DNA of 7,989 bases from Hyphomicrobiales bacterium (GCA_003151375.1 PLXI01000213.1:1-7989); one strand, 5' to 3'. Positions 1 through 6,326 are shown, counted from the first letter of the stretch. Made by a program: numbers and translations. The notes: a model not told the origin generated them from the letters alone.

Positions 1-514
1 CGATGCTTTCAGGATGGAACTGCACACCATGCACATTCATGGTTTTGTGTTGTAGGCCCATAATGATGCCGGCGGCTTCTGCTGTTACTTCAAGTTCAGC
101 TGGAAGCGACGCGCGCTCAACCACCAATGAGTGATAACGCGTCGCGGTGAAATCCTGCGGCACAGAATTAAACACGCCTCTATTGTCATGGCGCACAGCA
201 GAAACTTTTCCATGCATCTGGCTGGGCGCGCGCACAACTTTGCCGCCAAATGCCTCACCAATGGCTTGCAAACCAAGGCAAACTCCTAAGATCGGAATCT
301 TTCCGGAGGCTTGCTTCACCAAATCAATAATAATACCAGCATCGGCAGGCACACCAGGCCCTGGCGAAATCACAATCGCTTCCGGATTTGCCGAAATTAC
401 CTGACCCACCGAAATTTGATCATTGCGGTGAACTACGGTCTCAGCGCCAAGATCACCAAGATAGTGATACAGGTTCCAGGTGAAGCTATCATAATTGTCG
501 ATGAGGATAATCAT
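1..514 (-). CDS. trpG: Anthranilate synthase component II, glutamine amidotransferase (partial, 3' end outside window)
   Basis: TrpG releases ammonia from glutamine and passes it to TrpE, which makes anthranilate from chorismate in the first committed step of tryptophan synthesis in the cytoplasm. I translated the minus strand from the ATG at 514. It gives 171 codons before the window edge and opens MIILIDNYDSFTWNLYHYLG, typical of class I amidotransferases. The oxyanion-loop segment SPGPG lies near residues 50-54. The nucleophile is Cys79 in GVCLGLQAIGEAFGG, and the partner His167 and Glu169 are in FHPES. All three triad residues are therefore present, and only the last 20 or so residues should be missing. 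The start overlaps the trpE stop as ATGA, with a strong GGGAGG ribosome site at 520-525 inside trpE, so translation is probably coupled to trpE. A folate-type PabA is possible from sequence alone, but adjacency to trpE favours TrpG. Confidence 0.95.
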   Translation of the reverse strand, partial: MIILIDNYDSFTWNLYHYLGDLGAETVVHRNDQISVGQVISANPEAIVISPGPGVPADAGIIIDLVKQASGKIPILGVCLGLQAIGEAFGGKVVRAPSQMHGKVSAVRHDNRGVFNSVPQDFTATRYHSLVVERASLPAELEVTAEAAGIIMGLQHKTMNVHGVQFHPESI

Positions 515-2028
515 TGTCCCCTCCCGGCGCGGCCAGCAAAACGCATTGCTTCTTCAGCGGCGCGGAACAAGGCCTTGGCCTTGTTGATACATTCCTGATG
601 TTCACTTTCCGGCACACTGTCGGCCACCACGCCAGCGCCTGCTTGCACAAACATTTTGCCATCTTTTACAATGGCGGTACGCAAAACAATGCACGTATCC
701 ATTTCGCCATTGGCGCCAAAATAGCCCACACAGCCACCATAAATGCCGCGCTTGTTGACCTCAAAGCTATCGATGATTTCCATGGCCCGCACTTTCGGCG
801 CACCTGATACTGTGCCTGCCGGAAAGCCCGCGACAAGTGCGTCAACAATGTCGTGCTTGTTATCAAGCTTACCTTCAACGTTAGACACAATGTGCATCAC
901 TTGACTGTAGAATTCGAGAATGAACTTATCGGTAACTTTAATAGAGCCAATCTCGGCCACGCGCCCCACATCATTGCGGCCTAAATCAAGCAGCATCAAA
1001 TGTTCGGCGCGTTCCTTGGGGTCAGCTAACAATTCCTCCGCCAAGGCCTTATCTTCGGTAGGTGTTGCGCCGCGCCGTCTTGTGCCAGCAATAGGCCTGA
1101 TGGAAACCTTGCCATCGCGCACCCGCACCAAAATTTCAGGGGATGAGCCCACCACTGAAAAGCTATCAAAATCCAGATAATATAAAAATGGTGATGGGTT
1201 CACCCGGCGCAATGCGCGGTAAAGCGCAAAGGGCGGCAGTGTGAATTCGCTTTCAAAGCGTTGAGACAACACCACCTGAAAAATATCGCCAGCCGCGATA
1301 TGTTCTTTGGCGCGCAGAACCATGTCTTTATAGTGCTCAGGTGTGGTGTTGGAATGTTGATGGGTGATTTCTGGCGCTTCAAAATCGCGCAGCGCCATAT
1401 CCAGCGGGCGATCTAGCGCATCGACAACTTCTGAAATCCGCTCGGAGGCTCTGGTGTAAGCCACGCGCGGTGAAACGCCAGCCATTGGATAAACCGGGGC
1501 AGTCACCGCGACTTCATCTTTCACACTGTCAAAGATTGCCATCACTGTGGGGCGGATCATCATTGCGTCAGGCAAGCCCAGCACATCAGGCGGGGGCTGG
1601 GGCAGGCGCTCCATCAAGCGCACCATGTCATAACCCAAATAACCGAACACGCCTGCAGCCATTGGCGGCGCATCATGCGGCAAATCAATGCGACTTTCTT
1701 TGAGCAAGGACCGCAGCGACGTAAGTGCATCTGCCGCCACAGGCACAAAGCCTTGGCGTTCATCAGCTAAAGCAGTGCGATTGATTGATGCCGCGCCACC
1801 TTCAACTTTCCAGATCAAGTCAGGGTTCATGCCGATGATGGAATAGCGCCCGCGCACCGCTCCTCCTTCAACCGACTCCAGCAAGAAGGAATAACGCGCA
1901 CCCCGCGCCAACTTCAACATGGCTGAAACCGGCGTTTCAAGATCAGCAACCAACCTGGTCAATAGAATTTGCGGCTGGCCTGCATCATAGGTTTTGGCAA
2001 AGCTTTCATAATCCGGCAAGAAGGCCAT
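511..2028 (-). CDS. trpE: Anthranilate synthase component I
   Basis: TrpE converts chorismate plus ammonia (from TrpG) to anthranilate and pyruvate. At 505 aa it has normal length. The N-terminal regulatory domain carries the LLES motif (49-52) in the segment FLLESVEGG, which in characterised TrpE proteins forms the tryptophan feedback-inhibition site. This points to TrpE rather than PabB. The chorismate-binding domain (about 230-495) shows GDIFQVVLSQRF (247-258), GSSPEILVRV (294-303), PIAGTRRRG (312-320), LDLGRNDVGRV (347-357), GFPAGTVSGAPK (401-412) and YGGCVGYFG (430-438). These are the usual catalytic and magnesium-binding blocks. The ATG at 2028 follows GGAG (2035-2038) with 6 nt spacing. 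That site lies at the end of the upstream ppiD-like gene, whose stop is only 3 bp away. No trp leader peptide or attenuator lies before it. It is not fused to trpG, unlike in Rhizobium and Brucella. Confidence 0.97.
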   Translation of the reverse strand: MAFLPDYESFAKTYDAGQPQILLTRLVADLETPVSAMLKLARGARYSFLLESVEGGAVRGRYSIIGMNPDLIWKVEGGAASINRTALADERQGFVPVAADALTSLRSLLKESRIDLPHDAPPMAAGVFGYLGYDMVRLMERLPQPPPDVLGLPDAMMIRPTVMAIFDSVKDEVAVTAPVYPMAGVSPRVAYTRASERISEVVDALDRPLDMALRDFEAPEITHQHSNTTPEHYKDMVLRAKEHIAAGDIFQVVLSQRFESEFTLPPFALYRALRRVNPSPFLYYLDFDSFSVVGSSPEILVRVRDGKVSIRPIAGTRRRGATPTEDKALAEELLADPKERAEHLMLLDLGRNDVGRVAEIGSIKVTDKFILEFYSQVMHIVSNVEGKLDNKHDIVDALVAGFPAGTVSGAPKVRAMEIIDSFEVNKRGIYGGCVGYFGANGEMDTCIVLRTAIVKDGKMFVQAGAGVVADSVPESEHQECINKAKALFRAAEEAMRFAGRAGRGQ

Positions 2029-2031
2029 GGC

Positions 2032-3957
2032 TTACTCCACCGCTGGCGCTTCGCCATTGTTGACCAACTTCCACAAGTCATTGTTGAGCTTTACCCCAGC
2101 AGACTTTTTCAGGTCATCAACCAAACCTGATTGCAGATCATTGATAAAGCCGCCTTGAATTTGATCTCTCGCTTTGGTGAAATCACTATTTTTCATATCC
2201 ACTACGGGCATTGTGTCTTTGACAATTTGCATGATGCGTGCAGACTTGCCGTCACCGCCGGCAGAAAAAGCAAAGCCTTGGTCAGGCACGCTAAAGGCAG
2301 CAGCCAGCTCACGACCATCAAAGTCTTCAGACTGCTGATTACGTTTGAGGGCGCTTATGGTTTTAACCGTGGCACTTGCGTCCTTGGCCGCTTCATCTAG
2401 GCTCTTTCCACCTTGAAGCGCCGTTACGATGGCTTTGGCTTTGTCGATAGCAGCTTGGCGTATACGCGCAGCCACCACATCAGCTGTGACTTTATCTTTC
2501 ACCTGATCAAATGGTTTGAGTGCGGAAGGGATCACTGAGCGCACATCATACCAAATGAAACCGTCACCCACTTGAATGGCATCATTGTCCACGCCAACAT
2601 CAGACGTGTACATGGCTTTCAGAGCTTCTGGACTGATCGTCGCTGAAATATCAGCGCCTTCTGGGTTTTGGCCAGAGGCTGAGATAGGTGGCACGACAAT
2701 GAGGTTCAGCCCTTGGGTCTTGGCGATGTCCTCAAGTTTAAGGTTTTTGGCGCGGGCATCTTCAACCGTGTTGTACACTTCTTGAAGTGCGGCCTTGGCT
2801 TTCTCAAGTTGAACCTTTTGGGTGAGTTCGGCTTTTGATTGTTCAAATGTTGGATTGACGGCAGGGATCACTTTTACGGCTTTGAGCAAAGCTGTTGCCA
2901 AAGCACCTTGCACGGGCTCGCTCACTTCTCCTTCTTTAAGAGCAAAGGCCGCATCACCAATGGCCTTATCGAGGAAATCCTCACGCAGCTTTTCTGTTTG
3001 AAGGATGTCGCTTTCCTTCAAACCATTTTCCGCGGCGATTTTCATAATATCTTCGCCAGCCGCAATGCGGGCCTTGGCTTTGGCTGCGTCATCAACACTT
3101 TTAAAGCTCAGTTGTATGATCGTGCGCTTTTCGGGTGTGCCGAATTCGCCCTTGTGTTGCTCCCAAGCTTTTTGCAATTCATCATCGGAAACCTTTTGGG
3201 CCGATGCAATCGTAGCTGCATCTGCCACCATTACAACGCCGGTGCGATATTCGGGCGCTGTATAAGTTGCGGGGTTTTTTTGATACTGCGCCTGCAAATC
3301 GGCATCCGTGGGTGCCACAGTATCTGCGGCTGTGGCAGTCACGTCAAAATATTTCACATCGCGCGTCTCACCCTCATACTGGTTGAGCGCATCGCTTAAT
3401 GTTTTTGGCAAAGCCAATTCATTGGAAGCAGAATTTACGATGGCCTGCTCGGTGTGAACGCGGCGTTGATTGGCGAAATATTGCTGCTCACTCAATCCAG
3501 AATTGGCCAAGGCAGAACGGAACGCCTGAATATCGAACTTGCCGCTCTTGTCTTGAAATTGCTTATTGCTGATGAGATCACTTTGCAAATCTTTGTCACT
3601 GACGCTGAGGCCCAACTTCTTAACGGATTGCGTAACAGCCGCTTGCGCGATCATGGCGTCCAGCACTTGCGCATTCACGCCCATTTTGCGCGCGTCATCC
3701 AGCGTTAGGGCTTGGCCAGTCTGCTGTGCCATATTGCGGATTTGGCGTTGCATCATATTGGTGAATTCATCACCTTTAATTGTGACTGAGCCCACTTGAG
3801 CAAGATCACTTGGGCAGAAGCCAACGATACAGGCAATTGATTCAAATGCTGAACCCGCCACCCCGGTAATGCCCCATAGGCCGAAGGCTACGACCAAAAG
3901 GCCGAGCATGATCTTCGCTACGAAAGTTTTAGCGAGATTGCGCATGGATTCCATCAT
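2032..3957 (-). CDS. ppiD: SurA/PpiD-like membrane-anchored periplasmic folding factor
   Basis: This 641-aa protein resembles PpiD, a chaperone tethered to the inner membrane that helps newly exported proteins fold in the periplasm. Residues 1-15 are basic and amphipathic (RNLAKTFVAK). One hydrophobic segment at about 17-36 (IMLGLLVVAFGLWGITGVAG) should anchor it with the bulk outside. A SurA_N-like helical chaperone region follows (about 55-200), then a parvulin-like region (about 270-365) with FALKEGEVSEPV, then a long helical C-terminal part. The parvulin core is degenerate: the usual first-strand histidine is Gln282 (RTIIQLSF), and no GGDLGWF-type segment is seen. Chaperone activity is therefore more likely than strong isomerase activity. 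A Cys pair (43 and 48) sits just after the membrane segment. AGGA lies 8 nt before the first ATG. ATGs at 3954 and 3945 are alternative starts. It heads the ppiD-trpE-trpG unit. The symbol is by resemblance. Confidence 0.85.
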   Translation of the reverse strand: MMESMRNLAKTFVAKIMLGLLVVAFGLWGITGVAGSAFESIACIVGFCPSDLAQVGSVTIKGDEFTNMMQRQIRNMAQQTGQALTLDDARKMGVNAQVLDAMIAQAAVTQSVKKLGLSVSDKDLQSDLISNKQFQDKSGKFDIQAFRSALANSGLSEQQYFANQRRVHTEQAIVNSASNELALPKTLSDALNQYEGETRDVKYFDVTATAADTVAPTDADLQAQYQKNPATYTAPEYRTGVVMVADAATIASAQKVSDDELQKAWEQHKGEFGTPEKRTIIQLSFKSVDDAAKAKARIAAGEDIMKIAAENGLKESDILQTEKLREDFLDKAIGDAAFALKEGEVSEPVQGALATALLKAVKVIPAVNPTFEQSKAELTQKVQLEKAKAALQEVYNTVEDARAKNLKLEDIAKTQGLNLIVVPPISASGQNPEGADISATISPEALKAMYTSDVGVDNDAIQVGDGFIWYDVRSVIPSALKPFDQVKDKVTADVVAARIRQAAIDKAKAIVTALQGGKSLDEAAKDASATVKTISALKRNQQSEDFDGRELAAAFSVPDQGFAFSAGGDGKSARIMQIVKDTMPVVDMKNSDFTKARDQIQGGFINDLQSGLVDDLKKSAGVKLNNDLWKLVNNGEAPAVE

Positions 3958-4001
3958 CGGTAAGTTCCTATTCCTATGGGGCCAAATCGCCCGAGGGCCT
4001 G

Positions 4002-4030
4002 CTTATAGGTGCGCGTCTTTTCTCTCGCAA
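4002..4030 (-). promoter_or_regulatory. Predicted sigma70-type promoter for ppiD-trpE-trpG
   Basis: On the minus strand a -35 TTGCGA (4025-4030, preceded by C) is separated by exactly 17 nt from a -10 TATAAG (4002-4007). Transcription would start near 3995, leaving a leader of roughly 38 nt before the ppiD-like start. This short leader has no room for an attenuator. The same CTTGCGA string recurs before gyrA, but without a good -10 there. The call rests on consensus matching only. Confidence 0.55.
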
Positions 4031-4080
4031 GTGCGGGATGAATTTGGTATGAGGTGCGCCAATCATTAACGAGGATACAC

Positions 4081-4836
4081 ATGAACACCATCCGCCCACT
4101 CGTCGCTGGCAACTGGAAAATGAACGGTCTTTCAGTAGGTTTGGAGCAAGCCAAGCTATTGGCCAATGATCTGGCGGGAAGCCAACAATACAAGTGTGAT
4201 GTTATGCTTTGTCCGCCAGCAACCCTTTTGGCCCAAGCTCATTGGCAACTAAAGGGCACCAAAGTGGCATTAGGCGGGCAAGACTGCCATTCTGCCGTTT
4301 CTGGCGCTCATACGGGTGATATTTCAGCCGATATGCTGAAAGATGCCGGCGCCATCGCCGTGATCGTCGGCCATTCTGAGCGCCGCACCAACCATAAAGA
4401 AACCGACGCGCAGGTTTCTGCCAAGGCCACGGCGGCACATAATGCTGGGCTTGTTGCCATTATCTGCATTGGCGAAACGCTGGATGAGCGCAAGGGCGGC
4501 AAAACCTTGGGCGTGCTGACAGAGCAAATTAAAGGGTCCGTGCCTGCCGGTTCAACCGCCAGCAATAGCGTTATTGCCTATGAGCCTATCTGGGCCATTG
4601 GCACGGGGCTCACCCCCACCACAGCCGAAGTGGCCGAAGCCCATGCCCATATCCGCGCTGAACTATCAAAGGTTATGGGCAGTGAAGGACCAGCAACCCG
4701 CATTCTCTACGGTGGCTCAGTTAAAGGTTCTAACGCAGTGGAATTGATGGGCGTTGCCAATGTCAACGGCGCATTGGTTGGGGGCGCCAGCTTGAAGGCA
4801 GAAGACTTTATGGGAATTATCAAGGCTTACGCTTGA
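4081..4836 (+). CDS. tpiA: Triosephosphate isomerase
   Basis: TpiA interconverts dihydroxyacetone phosphate and glyceraldehyde 3-phosphate in glycolysis and gluconeogenesis as a cytoplasmic dimer. The protein is 251 aa, the usual size. All catalytic features are present: Asn11 and Lys13 in GNWKMN, the electrophile His98 in VIVGHSERR, the base Glu168 in AYEPIWAIGTG with the mobile loop 6 just after it, and the phosphate-binding YGGSVKGSNA (210-219) and GALVGGASLK (230-239) segments. The ATG at 4081 is chosen over an in-frame ATG at 4054. GAGG (4071-4074) lies 6 nt before it, and the extra nine residues at 4054 have no counterpart in the family. It is transcribed away from ppiD across 123 bp, in which I find no convincing plus-strand promoter. 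In many alphaproteobacteria secG and pyrG are near tpiA, but here a convergent YkgJ-like gene follows. Confidence 0.97.
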   Translation: MNTIRPLVAGNWKMNGLSVGLEQAKLLANDLAGSQQYKCDVMLCPPATLLAQAHWQLKGTKVALGGQDCHSAVSGAHTGDISADMLKDAGAIAVIVGHSERRTNHKETDAQVSAKATAAHNAGLVAIICIGETLDERKGGKTLGVLTEQIKGSVPAGSTASNSVIAYEPIWAIGTGLTPTTAEVAEAHAHIRAELSKVMGSEGPATRILYGGSVKGSNAVELMGVANVNGALVGGASLKAEDFMGIIKAYA

Positions 4837-4842
4837 GTTACT

Positions 4843-4886
4843 GGGTATCAATCATCTTTATGGTCGGTGGTTGATATCCATTTTTT
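4843..4886 (+). terminator. Predicted Rho-independent terminator of tpiA, inside the 3' end of the convergent gene
   Basis: On the plus strand GGGTATCAATC (4843-4853) can pair with GGTTGATATCC (4869-4879). The stem is 11 bp with two G-U wobbles and a 15-nt loop, followed by A and six T (4881-4886). It begins 7 nt after the tpiA stop. The T-run is the complement of two AAA lysine codons in the ykgJ-like gene, so the terminator is embedded in that reading frame. The long loop and the wobbles lower confidence. Confidence 0.5.
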
Positions 4887-5225
4887 GTCCTTTTGGGCAA
4901 TGCGCTCAAAGGCCAAAAAGTCCCAATATCCGCAGTTGTCATCGCCCGGAAAATCGCGACAGGTGAAAGGCCGCACTTCATAAATGGTGCACTGGCGCTT
5001 TTTAGTGTCGAAGAATGTGCAAATCTTGCCGAAGTGTTCGTCGTCTTGGCGCTGCATCACACGACCATGATCCTTATCCTTGCGGAAGAATTTTTTCTCG
5101 GCCTCTTGCAGCGTCAAACCAAAATGTTTGGCAATCTGCTTGGCATAGCGGTCTTTGACTTCAATGATCGGATAGGAACAGCAATAGCCAGGGCAGTTCA
5201 GACAGTCATATTTTTTCTTGGGCAT
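4848..5225 (-). CDS. YkgJ-family cysteine-cluster protein (CxxCxxCC type)
   Basis: This is a 125-aa soluble protein of the YkgJ/UPF0153 family, whose cysteines are thought to bind zinc or an iron-sulphur cluster. The biochemical role is not established. It has eight cysteines: the N-terminal cluster C8-x2-C11-x3-C15-C16 (CLNCPGYCC), then C69, C79, C89 and C98. The characteristic block IYEVRPFTCRDFPGD (81-95) is intact. No signal peptide or membrane segment is seen. The C-terminus is charged and lysine-rich. The first cysteine lies only seven residues from the ATG at 5225, so the start cannot be much further inside. The ribosome site is weak (AAGAG several nt upstream). It converges on tpiA with 11 bp between the stops and diverges from ssb across 160 bp. 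A LexA-type box overlaps its best candidate promoter, so DNA-damage control is possible but unproven. Confidence 0.85.
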   Translation of the reverse strand: MPKKKYDCLNCPGYCCSYPIIEVKDRYAKQIAKHFGLTLQEAEKKFFRKDKDHGRVMQRQDDEHFGKICTFFDTKKRQCTIYEVRPFTCRDFPGDDNCGYWDFLAFERIAQKDKKWISTTDHKDD

Positions 5226-5280
5226 GGATCAAACTCTTGTGTGCCAGCTGCATAACGGGCTTGCATTCAAGCCGCAATTG

Positions 5281-5295
5281 GAACATAACAAGAAC
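5281..5295. promoter_or_regulatory. LexA (SOS) operator, alphaproteobacterial type
   Basis: The sequence GAACATAACAAGAAC is a perfect GAAC-N7-GAAC direct repeat. Read on the other strand it is GTTC-N7-GTTC, the known LexA-binding motif of alphaproteobacteria. It lies between the divergent ykgJ-like gene and ssb, 90 bp before the ssb start. In many alphaproteobacteria ssb is in the LexA regulon and shares such a box with divergent uvrA. Here the divergent partner is the ykgJ-like gene. The match is exact, but binding is inferred. Confidence 0.75.
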
Positions 5296-5310
5296 TTGTG
5301 GATGAAACAA
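5282..5310 (-). promoter_or_regulatory. Candidate promoter of the ykgJ-like gene, overlapping the SOS box
   Basis: On the minus strand TTGTTT (5305-5310) and TATGTT (5282-5287) are spaced 17 nt apart. The -10 lies inside the GAAC-N7-GAAC operator, a position where bound LexA would block polymerase. The matches to consensus are moderate (3 of 6 and 4 of 6). For ssb on the plus strand I see only a -10-like TATGAT at 5329-5334, without a good -35. Confidence 0.35.
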
Positions 5311-5385
5311 AATTCGCACAGCAGCAGTTATGATTTGCAGCTAGAGACAAATTTGATCCGGAATGACGAGATAAGGAGAGAAATT

Positions 5386-5877
5386 ATGGCAGGCTCAGTA
5401 AATAAAGTAATTTTGGTTGGCAATTTGGGCGCAGACCCGGTGGTGCGCCACACGCAAGATGGCAAGCCGATTGTGAACCTTTCGATCGCCACATCTGAAA
5501 GCTGGAAAGATCGTGCAACGGGTGAGCGCAAAGAAAAAACCGAATGGCACCGTGTTGTCGTTTTCAATGAAGGCATAGCCAAAGTGGCTGAGCAATATCT
5601 AAAAAAGGGTTCCAGCGTTTATATTGAAGGCCAATTGCAGACCCGCAAATATACCGACAAAGACGGTGTTGAAAAATACTCCACCGAAGTGGTGTTACAG
5701 AATTTCAATTCCACCCTCACCATGCTGGGCGGCAAACCCGGTGGCGATGGGGCAGGTGCTGGTGGTTATGGCGGCGGCGAAGAATTTGGCGCTTCAAGCC
5801 CGATGGCAAGCCCGCGTTCGGGCGGCGCAGCCAAGCAGAGTTTCGCACGAGATCTGGATGATGAAGTTCCGTTTTAA
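5386..5877 (+). CDS. ssb: Single-stranded DNA-binding protein
   Basis: SSB coats single-stranded DNA during replication, recombination and repair, and recruits partner enzymes through its C-terminal tip. The protein is 163 aa. The OB-fold (1-115) opens MAGSVNKVILVGNLGADPVV and keeps the DNA-stacking aromatics Trp40, Trp54 and Phe60 at the Escherichia coli positions. A glycine-rich flexible linker (116-150) leads to the acidic tip DLDDEVPF. The tip is a conservative variant of the common DDDIPF. The ATG at 5386 is chosen because of a strong AAGGAG (5373-5378) with 7 nt spacing and the canonical N-terminus. An in-frame ATG at 5218 would add 56 residues foreign to the family. A perfect LexA-type box lies upstream. 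The stop overlaps the start of the following VOC remnant (TAATG), so downstream genes probably share its transcript. Confidence 0.97.
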   Translation: MAGSVNKVILVGNLGADPVVRHTQDGKPIVNLSIATSESWKDRATGERKEKTEWHRVVVFNEGIAKVAEQYLKKGSSVYIEGQLQTRKYTDKDGVEKYSTEVVLQNFNSTLTMLGGKPGGDGAGAGGYGGGEEFGASSPMASPRSGGAAKQSFARDLDDEVPF

Positions 5878-5978
5878 TGATTGACCATATTGGATTTGCT
5901 GTGAGCAACTATTATGGCGCTTTTGTCATCGACCTCGACGGGAACAATATCGAGGCCGTATGCCACGCACCAGCGTGA
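5877..5978 (+). pseudogene. Internally deleted glyoxalase/VOC-family gene remnant (33 codons)
   Basis: The reading frame begins MIDHIGFAVSN, a typical N-terminus of the VOC (glyoxalase/bleomycin-resistance) superfamily, and runs straight into YYGAFVIDLDGNNIEAVCH plus three residues. That second part is the normal C-terminal strand of the same family. Intact relatives are about 125 aa, so roughly 90 central residues are missing while the frame is kept. The metal-ligand His4 and Glu26 positions survive, but 33 residues cannot form the paired beta-alpha-beta modules. The join falls at AACTAT/TATGG, which suggests deletion between short repeats, but the parental sequence is needed to prove it. 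Its ATG overlaps the ssb stop and its TGA overlaps an ATG of the next gene, so it may persist as a translated coupling peptide. Confidence 0.75.
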
Positions 5979-6250
5979 TGCAACTCTCGCAGCTGCGCAA
6001 TATTAGCAAAGCCATGCTGATGGATTTTGATGTGCTCGGCATAACCAGCGTGGCGCAACTTGCCGGTCAAGATGCAGATGAACTTTATACGCGCATCAAT
6101 ATTCTGACCGGAGCAAGGCATGATCCTTGCGTGCATGACACTTACGCCGCTGCGATCCATCAGGCCAAGACGGGCGAGGCCCTCAACTGGTGGGCTTTTA
6201 CACCCTTAAGAAAAGAGCGCCAACAGCTGGGCAGCTTTCCGAAACTTTGA
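5960..6250 (+). CDS. Helix-hairpin-helix protein of the Cdd1 ('pathogenicity locus') family
   Basis: This small protein (96 aa from 5960) resembles the Cdd1 family, whose function is unknown. Relatives have been labelled pathogenicity-locus or mitomycin-resistance proteins, on little evidence that I know of. A helix-hairpin-helix unit, usually a sequence-independent DNA-binding element, spans about 12-35 (LRNISKAMLMDFDVLGI). Next come the family blocks LYTRINILTGARHDPCVHD (42-60) and NWWAFTPLRKER (76-87). There is one Cys (57), and no signal peptide. Two starts compete. The ATG at 5960 has GAGG 4 nt upstream, although that GAGG sits in a possible CCTCGA/TCGAGG hairpin (5933-5955). The ATG at 5978 overlaps the VOC-remnant stop as TGATG, which looks like translational coupling, and leaves 90 aa. 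It follows ssb without a terminator, which suggests a DNA-related role under ssb control. That role is an inference. Confidence 0.8.
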   Translation: MPRTSVMQLSQLRNISKAMLMDFDVLGITSVAQLAGQDADELYTRINILTGARHDPCVHDTYAAAIHQAKTGEALNWWAFTPLRKERQQLGSFPKL

Positions 6251-6269
6251 TCCCATCTACCAACAAGAG

Positions 6270-6298
6270 ATGACAGTGAACGCTCACTTGGGCATAAT
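6270..6298 (+). promoter_or_regulatory. Predicted sigma70-type promoter for the exported-protein pair
   Basis: ATGACA (6270-6275, 5 of 6 matches to the -35 consensus) is followed after exactly 17 nt by CATAAT (6293-6298, 5 of 6 to the -10). Transcription would begin near 6305, about 22 nt before the ATG at 6327. This also argues against translation from the in-frame ATG at 6270, which is itself the -35 element. It separates the exported pair from the ssb transcript. Confidence 0.6.
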
Positions 6299-6326
6299 TA
6301 AAAGCACTCAACTGGAGATAAGAGCA

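Noticed and set aside
2029..2031. A trp leader peptide or attenuator before trpE
   Set aside because: Only 3 bp separate the upstream stop and trpE, so there is no room. I saw no tryptophan-rich short frame with hairpins nearby.
2839..3399. A 186-codon open frame antisense to the ppiD-like gene
   Set aside because: The translation is low-complexity and Cys/Phe/Ile-rich with no recognisable family. It lies wholly inside a well-supported gene, so it is a shadow frame.
4054..4080. ATG at 4054 as the tpiA start
   Set aside because: The nine extra residues are not found in triosephosphate isomerases, and the GAGG site fits the ATG at 4081.
3958..4080. A plus-strand promoter for tpiA in the divergent gap
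   Set aside because: TTGGTA at 4044 would place the -10 on the ribosome site, and other pairings match poorly. I could not support any position.
4893..5255. A 120-codon open frame antisense to the ykgJ-like gene
   Set aside because: The opposite strand has the conserved cysteine motifs. This frame shows no family features and would occupy the same bases.
5218..5385. In-frame ATG at 5218 extending ssb by 56 residues
   Set aside because: The added residues do not resemble SSB, the extension runs across the SOS box, and the ATG at 5386 has a strong AAGGAG and the canonical N-terminus.
6270..6326. In-frame ATG at 6270 extending the DUF1176-like protein by 19 residues
   Set aside because: It overlaps the likely -35 element and would bury the signal peptide. 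The ATG at 6327 gives a clean signal peptide with its own ribosome site.
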